A DNA stretch of 64,000 nucleotides from Clostridiales bacterium (GTDB lineage Bacteria > Bacillota > Clostridia > Oscillospirales > Butyricicoccaceae). The notes beneath the pieces were generated by a model. The model was not told the origin of the DNA. It did no database searches and saw nothing but the letters and a program-made list of their open reading frames with translations. Below are positions 9,106 through 16,767 of this stretch, piece after piece (the first letter of the stretch is position 1; the number at the start of each line of letters is the position of its first letter). Position numbers and translations under genes: made by a program. Location of the stretch: the NCBI GenBank assembly GCA_004555915.1, contig SFJM01000003.1, positions 62,001 to 126,000 of the forward strand, in the 5' to 3' direction.

Positions 9106-9155
9106 GCCTCCCTCTTGGAGGGAGATGGCTTCGCCGAAGGCGAAGACGGAGGGAG
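9106..9155 (+). repeat. Palindromic repeat, class B, copy 3 (left arm of composite)
   Basis: GCCTCCCTC-TTG-GAGGGAG, internal TTCGCC/GGCGAA hairpin, third arm ACGGAGGGAG. With the core at 9165-9190 and copy 4 it makes an inverted composite of about 150 bp between hisS and aspS. Confidence 0.85.
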
Positions 9156-9164
9156 TTTTCCAAT

Positions 9165-9190
9165 AGGATGTATCAATCGTGACTCTGAAA
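9165..9190 (-). repeat. Core motif of the hisS-aspS composite repeat
   Basis: Read on the minus strand: CAGAGTCACGATTGATACA, matching the cores at 6195, 44266 and (minus strand) 56461. The conserved part is CAGAG, a few variable bases, then TTGATAC. Confidence 0.7.
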
Positions 9191-9212
9191 GAGACTTGTT
9201 CCCGTTCCTTTT

Positions 9213-9257
9213 CTCCCTCAGTCAGCTTTGCTGACAGCTCCCTCCTCTGAGGGAGCC
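9213..9257 (-). repeat. Palindromic repeat, class A, copy 4 (right arm of composite)
   Basis: CTCCCTCAG ... CTGAGGGAGCC with an internal GTCAGC/GCTGAC hairpin; inverted relative to copy 3. Confidence 0.85.
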
Positions 9258-9272
9258 TTTTGGAATGCGGTT

Positions 9273-10538
9273 TTACGCCATGACCACGGCTGCAATGGCA
9301 TCTGCGGTCAGCTCGGTTTCGGTCTGCTCGCCGGTTTCCATGTTCTTGACCCGGAGCACCTTGCTCTCCAGCTCACCGTCACCGATAACGGCAGAGAACC
9401 GTGCGCCGATGCGGTCCGCATGCTTCATCTGGGCACGCAGGCCACGGCCAACCAGGTCACGTTCTGCCGATACGCCCAGCTGGCGCAGGTCATAGACCAG
9501 CTTTTCCACCGGACGGTCTGCCAGATCACCCAGCGGTGCCAGATAAATATCCGTCTTTGGCGGCTCCGGGAACGGTGCGCCCACCGCTTCCATCACCATA
9601 ATCAGACGCTCCAGGCCACAGCCGAAGCCCATGCCCGGTGTTGCCTGTCCGCCCAGCTGGGAAATCAGGCCGTCATACCGTCCGCCGCCGCAGATGGTAC
9701 CCTGGGCGCCGATGTTGCCGGAGACAAATTCAAATACGGTCTTGGTATAGTAATCCAGTCCGCGCACAATGCCGGTATCAATTTCATAGTCAATGCCCAT
9801 ATCATCCAGATATGCCTTAACCTTTTCAAAATGCTCCCGGCAGTCATCACACAGGTAATCCAGGGCAACCGGTGCATTTTCTGCAACCTTTTTGCACTTC
9901 TCCTGCTTGCAGTCCAGAATACGCATAGGATTGCGGTCCAGACGGCCCAGACAATCCTCACACAGGCTGTCCTTGTGCTGGTTCAGGTAACCGGTCAGCA
10001 TGTCATAATACTTGGGACGGCAGTTGGGACAGCCGATGGAGTTGATATGCACCTTGACCTCATGGATGCCCAGGCGCTTGAGGGCGGTATCTGCCAGCGA
10101 GATGATTTCCGCATCGGTAGCCGGTGTGGGTGCGCCGAACACCTCCACGCCGAACTGGTGGTGCTCACGCAGGCGACCCTTCTGTACGTTCTCATACCGG
10201 TAGTTCGGCACAATATAATAGCCCTTGAACGGCAGTCCCTTTGCATACAGGGAATTTTCCAGATAGGCACGGACGGTAGACGCAGTGCCCTCCGGCCGCA
10301 GGGTGACCGACCGGCCGCCCTTGTCGGTGAAGGTATACATTTCCTTCTGTACCACATCGGTGGTATCACCGATGCCGCGGTTAAACAGCTCGGTATGCTC
10401 GAAATTCGGGAAACGGATTTCCTCAAATCCATACTGCATGGCGATGGTGCGCAGCACGCCCTCCACATAATGCCATTTATATACCTCAGACGGTACGATA
10501 TCCTTTGTGCCCTTGGGGGCTTTGATGAGTTCTGCCAT
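9273..10538 (-). CDS. hisS: Histidine--tRNA ligase
   Basis: Class II synthetase charging tRNA-His; 421 residues, a normal length. The start MAELIKAPKGTKD is the standard HisRS N-terminus, with an AAAGGA site upstream; the frame stays open for another 47 codons because it runs into the duplicated repeat, which is not coding. Histidine signatures LRPEGTAS, GGGRYDGL and GFGCGLERL are present, as is the C-terminal anticodon domain. A cysteine-rich insertion (CPNC, CEDC, DCK, CDDC, about residues 170-240) is a feature I know from other clostridial HisRS proteins and could bind zinc. Confidence 0.95.
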   Translation of the reverse strand: MAELIKAPKGTKDIVPSEVYKWHYVEGVLRTIAMQYGFEEIRFPNFEHTELFNRGIGDTTDVVQKEMYTFTDKGGRSVTLRPEGTASTVRAYLENSLYAKGLPFKGYYIVPNYRYENVQKGRLREHHQFGVEVFGAPTPATDAEIISLADTALKRLGIHEVKVHINSIGCPNCRPKYYDMLTGYLNQHKDSLCEDCLGRLDRNPMRILDCKQEKCKKVAENAPVALDYLCDDCREHFEKVKAYLDDMGIDYEIDTGIVRGLDYYTKTVFEFVSGNIGAQGTICGGGRYDGLISQLGGQATPGMGFGCGLERLIMVMEAVGAPFPEPPKTDIYLAPLGDLADRPVEKLVYDLRQLGVSAERDLVGRGLRAQMKHADRIGARFSAVIGDGELESKVLRVKNMETGEQTETELTADAIAAVVMA

Positions 10539-10604
10539 AAATGGTTGTTCCTTTCCGGCAGGCGGGTTGCTCCTGCCCTGTGTTGATCCGTTCATATGGG
10601 AATG

Positions 10605-10670
10605 CCTCTTCATGGCTCCCTCATTGGAGGGAGCTGTCTGCGCCGGTAAGCGCAGACTGAGGGAGTTTTT
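10605..10670 (+). repeat. Palindromic repeat, class A, copy 5 (first of an exact 66-bp tandem pair)
   Basis: CTCCCTC-ATTG-GAGGGAG, internal GTCTGCGC/GCGCAGAC hairpin, arm CTGAGGGAG. The 66-base unit starts CCTCTTCATGG and is repeated directly. Confidence 0.9.
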
Positions 10671-10735
10671 CCTCTTCATGGCTCCCTCATTGGAGGGAGC
10701 TGTCTGCGCCGGTAAGCGCAGACTGAGGGAGTTTT
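10671..10735 (+). repeat. Palindromic repeat, class A, copy 6 (second of the tandem pair)
   Basis: Identical to the preceding unit through its third arm. Exact identity implies a recent tandem duplication just upstream of hisS. Confidence 0.9.
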
Positions 10736-10791
10736 ATCTGCTTTTCCGCAGACCTTCCCCTATGTTTCTGCCGCGAACAATTCATGCGACG

Positions 10792-10820
10792 AAAAACAGG
10801 CGGTTTTTGCGAACCGCCTG
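10792..10820 (-). terminator. Intrinsic terminator of mgsA
   Basis: On the minus strand CAGGCGGTT-CGCAAA-AACCGCCTG followed by TTTTT. It separates mgsA from the hisS unit. Confidence 0.85.
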
Positions 10821-10834
10821 AATCTATGTTGTCC

Positions 10835-11245
10835 TTACCGCTTGGATTTCGGGTTGACAATGTCACGCCAATCCAGATCGCCGCGATCCAGACCAAGTAC
10901 CAGCATTTCCGCCGTGGCCACATTGGTCGCAATCGGAATGTTATGCATATCACACAACCGGATGAGGGAATGCAGATCCGGTTCATATTCACTGTTGGAA
11001 TTCGGATCACGGAAAAACAGGACCATGTCGATTTCGTTGTACGAAACACGCGCGCTGATCTGCTGTTCGCCGCCCTGCATGCCTGCAAGATATTTTTCAA
11101 TTTCCAGTCCGGTGGCATCTGACACCAGCTTGCCGGTTGTGCCGGTAGCACAAAGGTTATGCTTGGAGAGGATGCCGCAATATGCCATACAGAACTGAAT
11201 CATCAGTTCTTTTCTTTTGTCGTGAGCAATCAGTGCGATATTCAA
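10835..11245 (-). CDS. mgsA: Methylglyoxal synthase
   Basis: Converts dihydroxyacetone phosphate to methylglyoxal and phosphate, a bypass of lower glycolysis. The protein is 136 residues, normal length, with AHDKRK, ATGTTG, FFRDP and NIPIATNVATAE motifs. The position equivalent to the catalytic Asp71 of the E. coli enzyme (GGDQQ) is glutamate here (GGEQQ, residue 60); a carboxylate is kept. The gene is last in the leftward cell-shape and division block, 59 bases after minD, an arrangement I know from other Clostridia. Confidence 0.92.
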   Translation of the reverse strand: MNIALIAHDKRKELMIQFCMAYCGILSKHNLCATGTTGKLVSDATGLEIEKYLAGMQGGEQQISARVSYNEIDMVLFFRDPNSNSEYEPDLHSLIRLCDMHNIPIATNVATAEMLVLGLDRGDLDWRDIVNPKSKR

Positions 11246-11304
11246 AACCCAGACACCTTCCTTTTCAAAAGTAATCCCATTCTATTTTCTTGCATATTCC
11301 TCTG

Positions 11305-12054
11305 TTACAAACGCATCAGGGCAACAGGTTCTCCCTCCAGCCGCAATGCAATATTTCGATAGGCCGCCGCTGCACTTCGCGTTTTTTCTGATGCAACCGG
11401 CCTGCCGTTTCCGGCTGCGATGGAAACCTCTTCATCCTCCGGCACAATGCCCAGCAGGCACAGTCCGGTGGCATCCATGGCATCATCCACCGTGCCGATG
11501 GCACCCCGGCGGATCAGTCTCCGACGGATGCGGTTGACCACAAGGCGAACCTGTGGAACGCCATCGTCCTCGAGTACCCGTGCCATGCGTTCCGCACCGC
11601 GCAGGCTGCCGCTCCCGCCGCAGGTCACAATCACCGCTTCATCCGCGATGGCTGCAAATGCGCCGAATTCCTCTGCCAGACCCGCAGGGCCGTCAATCAA
11701 AATGTAATCAAACCCGGCGTCGTTTGCCTGTCTTGCCAGCAGCTGCATGCCGTCGGCTGTCAGGGCGCCGGACTGCAGCGGTTCCGCCGGCGCTGTCAGC
11801 AGGAAAAGCTGTTCCATGGAAGGATGTTTTGCCGCCGCTTCCATCAGCGGAATCATACCGGAGGCTACATCAGCGAAGCTGAATACCACGCGGTCACTCA
11901 TACCGAGCACGATATCCAGATTCCGAAGCCCGGAATCCCCATCTATGACGAGAACCTTGCGCTCCCGCCTTGCCAGCGCAGCTCCTACACCTGCTGCCAG
12001 CGAGGTTTTTCCCGTGCCTCCCTTGCCGGATGCAATGATAATGATCTTTGTCAT
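11305..12054 (-). CDS. minD: MinD/ParA-type ATPase, probable septum-site protein
   Basis: A 249-residue P-loop ATPase of the MinD/Mrp family with the deviant Walker A motif KGGTGKTS (11-18). Position after mreC-mreD-mrdA supports MinD over ParA or Mrp. Start ATG 12054 has AGGAGG four to five bases upstream. Neither minC nor minE is seen in the window, and the last residues (LRLEGEPVALMRL) do not form the strongly basic amphipathic helix seen in typical MinD membrane-targeting ends. It may therefore act differently or with distant partners. The alternative is an orphan ParA-like ATPase. Confidence 0.75.
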   Translation of the reverse strand: MTKIIIIASGKGGTGKTSLAAGVGAALARRERKVLVIDGDSGLRNLDIVLGMSDRVVFSFADVASGMIPLMEAAAKHPSMEQLFLLTAPAEPLQSGALTADGMQLLARQANDAGFDYILIDGPAGLAEEFGAFAAIADEAVIVTCGGSGSLRGAERMARVLEDDGVPQVRLVVNRIRRRLIRRGAIGTVDDAMDATGLCLLGIVPEDEEVSIAAGNGRPVASEKTRSAAAAYRNIALRLEGEPVALMRL

Positions 12055-12212
12055 AACTCCTCCTGCCAATTAAAAAAATTATATACCAATTTCACGATTT
12101 GCACAAGGGTTTCTGTTATCTTTTTTTACATTTGTTACGAATGTTACACTTTCTTCATGCAAATCCTTACATAGTTCACGTTCGTACCCATATGGCGTAC
12201 CTGCCGTTATTC

Positions 12213-14285
12213 TCATGCAATGACGTCATATGTTCCGGTATCGTTGTTCGCGCCGTCCTCGCTGCCATCCCCGGAATAGAAGTACGCGTTATAAATATCC
12301 CGTACCACCGGCGCAACATTATTACCGGAATCGCCGCCTTCAATGACAACACACACCGCAATCTGCGGGTCATCCGCAGGTGCATAGGAAATAAAGATAC
12401 CGTTATCCCGTTCGGTACCGGTAACCTGTGCCGTACCTGACTTGCCTGCCACCTTGATGGGGTAGTTCTGGAATACGGAGGATGCAGTGCCGTCCTCACC
12501 GGTTACCTTCGCCATGCCTTCCTGCACCAGATCCCAGGTGCTGTCGGCTGCGTCAATCCGGTTGAGCACAGAGGCTTCCTTGGTGTAAACCGTTTCAGAG
12601 TAGTCATACGCCTTGACGGAACGCAGCAGATGGGCTTCATACTGGGTACCCCGTGTGGCAATGGCAGCACAGTAGTTGGCCAGCTGCAGCGGGGTATAGG
12701 CATTATCGCCCTGTCCGATTGCCGCCTGCAGCGTATCGCCGCCGCTCCAGTCACGCAGGGAGGGATCATTCTCCTGTGCCGCTGCACGTGCTGTGGGGCC
12801 GGCAACCCGTCCCTTCTTCTCGCCGGACAGCTCCAGCCCGGTGTATGCACCCAGGCCGAACTGCTTCGCATAGCTTTCCAGCTTTTTACCGCCCAGCAGG
12901 CGGCCGGTTTCAAAGAAGAAATAGTTACAGGAATCCTCCAGCGCGCCGGTCACATCCTCCCAGCCATGTCCACTGCCGGTGGAGGAATAAATCCAGCATT
13001 TCGGATGGTATCCCTTGTAATAGGTATAGACACCCTCATCATAAATGCGGGTATCCGCATCAATGACACCGGTTTCCAGTCCGGCAACCGCGGTGCATAC
13101 CTTGAAGGTGGAGCCCGGTGCATAGATGCCTGCAATCGAACGGTTCAGCAGCGGGGACAGCTTATTGGATGCCAGCTCCTCATAATCCTGATTGAAGGTC
13201 GCCAGATTATAGGTGGGATAGTTGGCCAGCGCCAGGATTTCACCGTTTTTCACGTCTACGACAACCGCCGCGCCGCCGCCTGCACCGCTGATGCTCTGGC
13301 ACCGGCTCGCCAGCGACTCCTCTGCAACCTTCTGCAGGTTGAGATCCAGTGTCAGTACCACATTGTTGCCCGACTGGGCCTCCTCGGTCTGCTGTTCGCT
13401 GACAACATTGCCGCGCTGGTCGGTCTGGATGGAACGCTCGCCATCCGTGCCCCGCAGGTATTCCTCAAAGGCCTGCTCCGCGCCGGTCTTGCCCACCTGC
13501 GCGTTCATGGAATAGCCCTCTTCCTTGTATTTGTCCCAGTCCTCTGCGAAAATCGGGCCGATATAACCCAGAATATTGGCGGCATACTCGGTTTCAATCT
13601 GCCGCTCCGCGGAGGTGTTGACCTCCACGCCTGCATATTTCTCATGCTGCTCGCTGATTTTCGCCACCAGATCCATGGAAATATCACTTGCCAGGTCGAA
13701 GGCATTGTACATGGAAAACTGTTCCTGCTCCATCTGGTACCGGATGCCGGCGATTTTCCGCCGGTCCGTCTTGCTGAGCCCGGTATCAATTTCATAGGCC
13801 GCGCACAGGTTTTCCATGACCTCCTCCGCACGCAGGTCAGTGCCCCAGCCCTGATTGTCGCAGAATTTCCGCAGACGGGTCATGTCGGAGGAATCCTCAT
13901 CCTTTGTATAGGAAAATGTACCGTACATGCCGGAGGAAACGGGCAGGGTATCATTGACCATACCGGTTTCATCTGACTCAATCATATTGACCAGCTCCAG
14001 AATGAGGTCATTCTGCCCATCCTTTTTCCAGAATGCATAGGTAATCTGTAATTTATATACGGTTGTATTGGTTACCAGTGTCTCACCGTTGCGGTCAAGG
14101 ATATCGCCGCGGGAGGCGGGAATGGTGCTGGTATAGGTAAACAGCTGATTGGCATCATCCGCATATTCATCGCCATGGATAATCTGCAGGGAAAACAGGT
14201 TCGCCGCCACAATCAGTCCGCAGACCAGTCCGCCACCTGTCAGAACATACAGACGGCGGAGCAGTTTTTTCTTATGCCGGTCCAT
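12213..14285 (-). CDS. mrdA: Penicillin-binding protein 2 (peptidoglycan D,D-transpeptidase)
   Basis: Elongation-phase class B transpeptidase cross-linking peptidoglycan with MreC/MreD. It has 690 residues: a short cytoplasmic basic tail, one membrane segment (about 12-30), a dimerisation/pedestal domain with ASRGDILDRNGE, and the transpeptidase domain with APGSTFK (active serine), DSCNYFF (SxN) and KSGTAQ motifs in order. The start MDRHKKK has GGAGG nine bases upstream and overlaps mreD by 14 bases, typical of this operon. No RodA glycosyltransferase gene follows, unlike many relatives. Confidence 0.94.
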   Translation of the reverse strand: MDRHKKKLLRRLYVLTGGGLVCGLIVAANLFSLQIIHGDEYADDANQLFTYTSTIPASRGDILDRNGETLVTNTTVYKLQITYAFWKKDGQNDLILELVNMIESDETGMVNDTLPVSSGMYGTFSYTKDEDSSDMTRLRKFCDNQGWGTDLRAEEVMENLCAAYEIDTGLSKTDRRKIAGIRYQMEQEQFSMYNAFDLASDISMDLVAKISEQHEKYAGVEVNTSAERQIETEYAANILGYIGPIFAEDWDKYKEEGYSMNAQVGKTGAEQAFEEYLRGTDGERSIQTDQRGNVVSEQQTEEAQSGNNVVLTLDLNLQKVAEESLASRCQSISGAGGGAAVVVDVKNGEILALANYPTYNLATFNQDYEELASNKLSPLLNRSIAGIYAPGSTFKVCTAVAGLETGVIDADTRIYDEGVYTYYKGYHPKCWIYSSTGSGHGWEDVTGALEDSCNYFFFETGRLLGGKKLESYAKQFGLGAYTGLELSGEKKGRVAGPTARAAAQENDPSLRDWSGGDTLQAAIGQGDNAYTPLQLANYCAAIATRGTQYEAHLLRSVKAYDYSETVYTKEASVLNRIDAADSTWDLVQEGMAKVTGEDGTASSVFQNYPIKVAGKSGTAQVTGTERDNGIFISYAPADDPQIAVCVVIEGGDSGNNVAPVVRDIYNAYFYSGDGSEDGANNDTGTYDVIA

Positions 14286-14826
14286 TGCTGCCTCCTTCCA
14301 TACTCTGTTCCGCTGAAATGCCCGTCTTCCGCTTTCCGCAGACCCTGCGCACCACAACCAGTACCGCCGGGCTGAGTACCACGGCAAGCAGCAGCTGCAT
14401 CGCCATGCCGCGGGCAAACACCAGAATGCCCATATCACTGAACTGGAACAGGAACAGATAGCGGATTGCCGCCAGCGCCAGAACCATGCCCGCAGAGCAC
14501 AGCATGGTGCCCACCATCTGCCGGTTATGGAAATATTCTCCGATCCTGCCGCATACAATGCCGCAAATCAGATAATACAGCGGGTACAGTCCTTCAATGC
14601 CGATGCCGGATGCGTCATACAGCAGGCCTGCGGCAAAGCCGCACACAAAGCCTGCACCGGAGCCCATCAGCACTGCCACAGCCGCTACAATCAGCGGCAG
14701 CAGGTCAATATGTACACCGAAAACCGACAGGCGCACACCCAGGCTGCGCTGCAGGACATAGGCCACCAGCAGCAGCACAATACAAAGCACCACACGCAGT
14801 GCGGGAGGCAGATTCATTCGTTTCAT
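14272..14826 (-). CDS. mreD: Rod shape-determining protein MreD
   Basis: A 184-residue integral membrane protein with five to six hydrophobic segments, linking MreC and the elongation transpeptidase. MreD is poorly conserved; the call rests on size, membrane topology (including GAGFVCGFAAGLLYDA, typical of the family) and position between mreC and mrdA. It overlaps mrdA by 14 bases and begins 13 bases after mreC ends, so translation is probably coupled. Confidence 0.88.
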   Translation of the reverse strand: MKRMNLPPALRVVLCIVLLLVAYVLQRSLGVRLSVFGVHIDLLPLIVAAVAVLMGSGAGFVCGFAAGLLYDASGIGIEGLYPLYYLICGIVCGRIGEYFHNRQMVGTMLCSAGMVLALAAIRYLFLFQFSDMGILVFARGMAMQLLLAVVLSPAVLVVVRRVCGKRKTGISAEQSMEGGSNGPA

Positions 14827-14838
14827 GCCCTGCCCTCC

Positions 14839-15684
14839 TTATTCACTGGTGACTTCAGTGATAATATACACATTGGTCAGCGACATGATATCCACCATGG
14901 GTTTGAGCACCGCATAATTGGACATACCGTCACTTTCTGTCTGGACGCTTTCCACGGTGCCGATGGCAAGACCCTTCGGGAATATACCGCCGGTACCGGA
15001 GGTCTGCACGGTATCCCCCACGACCACATCCGCATCCTTGCTCAGGTAGCTGACCTTCAGCCTGCCATCACCCATCAGCTGGTAATTGCCCTCCGCAACG
15101 CCCAGCTCACCGGTACGGTTCACCAGCGCGCCGGCAGACATATTGCTGTCGATCACCGTGGTTACCTGAGCCGAATGCTCCGACAGCTCACTGATATAGC
15201 CCACCATGCCGCGGGCGGTGACAACGCTGTCATTTTTCTCCAGACCTTCCGCACTTCCCGCATCAATGGTCAGCACGCTGGACCATTCGTCCAGTGTCCG
15301 GCCCACCACCTCTGCCGCCTGATAGGTAAACTCCGTGTTGCGTTCCGTAATGCCGAGCATTTCCCGCAGCTCCAGATTTTCCGTTACGGCGGACTGTGCG
15401 GCTTCCAGCTGGCGGGTCAGCTCGGTCACCTGCTTGCGCAGCTCCTCATTTTCCGCCTCCAGCTCATCATAGTTGAATATCCGGTTATATCTGTCTGCCA
15501 CGCCCACAGCCGCATGGGTAATCCCACGTTCTGCCGGGAGCAGTACATTGCCCAGCGTGCGGGAAATGATGCTGTCACGTCCCGAAGCACCGGTAAACAC
15601 TGCCAGCACCATGCATACTACAACGGCTATCACCGCAGCAGGGAACCATCTGGCATGAAGTATTTTTTTCCAGTTCTTTCGCAA
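14839..15684 (-). CDS. mreC: Rod shape-determining protein MreC
   Basis: A 281-residue bitopic protein: short basic N-terminus, membrane helix at about 15-33, coiled coil at about 70-110 (ELEAENEELRKQVTELTRQL), then the extracytoplasmic beta domain with GRTLDEWSSVLTIDAGS. It scaffolds elongation enzymes outside the membrane. The start appears to be TTG at 15684, since the next usable codons lie inside the basic segment; AAAGG lies ten bases upstream. The gene follows maf by six bases. mreB, which usually precedes mreC, is absent from the window. Confidence 0.92.
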   Translation of the reverse strand: MRKNWKKILHARWFPAAVIAVVVCMVLAVFTGASGRDSIISRTLGNVLLPAERGITHAAVGVADRYNRIFNYDELEAENEELRKQVTELTRQLEAAQSAVTENLELREMLGITERNTEFTYQAAEVVGRTLDEWSSVLTIDAGSAEGLEKNDSVVTARGMVGYISELSEHSAQVTTVIDSNMSAGALVNRTGELGVAEGNYQLMGDGRLKVSYLSKDADVVVGDTVQTSGTGGIFPKGLAIGTVESVQTESDGMSNYAVLKPMVDIMSLTNVYIITEVTSE

Positions 15685-15690
15685 GCCCGA

Positions 15691-16296
15691 TCAACCTTTC
15701 TGCGTTTCCGCGTTCCTCCCGCTGCAAACCTGCTGCAGCATTTCATCCAACATACATATGGGCAGTCCCATGACGCCGTAATAATCCCCAAAAATGCCGG
15801 AGATCAACAGACCGCCCTGGCCCTGGATGCCATAGGCACCCGCCTTGTCCATGGGCTCCCCGCTGTCGGCATAGGCTTCCGCCTCGCCCTCCCGCAGGGG
15901 GCGGAACGTGACATCCGTGACTGATACCTCCGACAGCTCGGTGTCTGCGGTTTTGACGCACACAGCGGTCATGACCTGATGGGTTCGGCCGGACAGCATG
16001 TGCAGCATACGCACCGCGTCCGCTTTGTCCTCCGGCTTGCCCAGAATGGTATCATCACACACCACGATGGTATCCGCCGCAATCACCAGCGCCCCCGGCT
16101 CTGCCTGGGCAAAAACCGCGCCCGCCTTGCGCCGGGCCAGCATGCGCACATTTTCCTTTGGCGTGCACGCCGGTGACAGGCTTTCGTCCACATCCGCGGG
16201 GCGCACCACGAAATCCTCTGTAATGCGTGCCAGCAGCTCCTGCCTGCGGGGGGACTGGGAGGCCAGAATCACCGGATGATATGGAATGTTTCGCAT
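15691..16296 (-). CDS. maf: Maf-family nucleoside triphosphate pyrophosphatase
   Basis: A 201-residue house-cleaning pyrophosphatase that hydrolyses non-canonical or modified NTPs (dTTP/UTP or m7GTP types); in Bacillus it is linked to septum control. Visible signatures are LASQSPRRQELL at the N-terminus, AADTIVV, and GKPEDKADAVRML. The start at 16296 is supported by an AAGGAGG site. It lies between dut and mreC, both also minus strand, in one likely operon. Confidence 0.93.
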   Translation of the reverse strand: MRNIPYHPVILASQSPRRQELLARITEDFVVRPADVDESLSPACTPKENVRMLARRKAGAVFAQAEPGALVIAADTIVVCDDTILGKPEDKADAVRMLHMLSGRTHQVMTAVCVKTADTELSEVSVTDVTFRPLREGEAEAYADSGEPMDKAGAYGIQGQGGLLISGIFGDYYGVMGLPICMLDEMLQQVCSGRNAETQKG

Positions 16297-16307
16297 GATG
16301 TTCCTCC

Positions 16308-16760
16308 TTATCGTCCGGTGGAGCCGAAGCCGCCGCTTCCGCGCCCTGTGTGTCCCAGCTGCTCCGCTTCCACCGCGGCAAACTGCGCAACCGGCAGGAT
16401 ACACAGCTGCGCAATGCGTTCTCCCGGCTCAATGGTATATGCTTTGTCGGACAGGTTCACCAGTCCGACGGAAATTTCTCCGCGGTAATCGCTGTCAATC
16501 ACGCCCACGCCGTTGGACAGGGTCAGTCCATGCCGGATGCCCAGCCCGCTTCTGGCAAAGACAAACGCGCCATAGCCCGCATCCGGCAGCTCCATCGCCA
16601 GTCCGGTGGGGATCACGGCACGTGCCATGGGCTCCAGTGTCACCGCTTCATCCAGATTGGCCTGCAGGTCCGCGCCTGCCGACCCTCCGGTGGCGTGCCG
16701 GGGCAGGTCAGGTACCCTGCCCTCCGGTGTAGGCACGCGCCGGAATTGTATGGTTAACAT
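16308..16760 (-). CDS. dut: Deoxyuridine 5'-triphosphate nucleotidohydrolase
   Basis: Hydrolyses dUTP to dUMP, keeping uracil out of DNA and feeding dTMP synthesis. At 150 residues it is a standard trimeric dUTPase with all five motifs: GSAGADLQA, RSGLGI, NGVGVIDSDYRGEI, GERIAQL and the flexible C-terminal GRGSGGFGSTG. The start MLTIQFRR follows GAGGAG at a rather long 15-base spacing. It adjoins maf, a second nucleotide-pool sanitiser, by 11 bases. Confidence 0.95.
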   Translation of the reverse strand: MLTIQFRRVPTPEGRVPDLPRHATGGSAGADLQANLDEAVTLEPMARAVIPTGLAMELPDAGYGAFVFARSGLGIRHGLTLSNGVGVIDSDYRGEISVGLVNLSDKAYTIEPGERIAQLCILPVAQFAAVEAEQLGHTGRGSGGFGSTGR

Positions 16761-16767
16761 AATTGGT

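Noticed and set aside
9228..10586. Long open frame opposite hisS
   Set aside because: It is antisense to a clearly conserved synthetase. GC-rich codon positions of hisS keep the opposite strand open, and it has no ribosome site or recognisable domain.
10539..10679. N-terminal extension of hisS through the tandem repeat
   Set aside because: The conserved synthetase start and an AAAGGA site lie at 10538; the extension only translates repeat sequence.
10605..10735. CRISPR array
   Set aside because: Only two adjoining units without unique spacers; each unit is the palindromic repeat found elsewhere. No cas genes are present.
10539..10834. T-box leader upstream of hisS
   Set aside because: I looked on the minus strand for the T-box sequence and its antiterminator and found only the duplicated repeats and the mgsA terminator.
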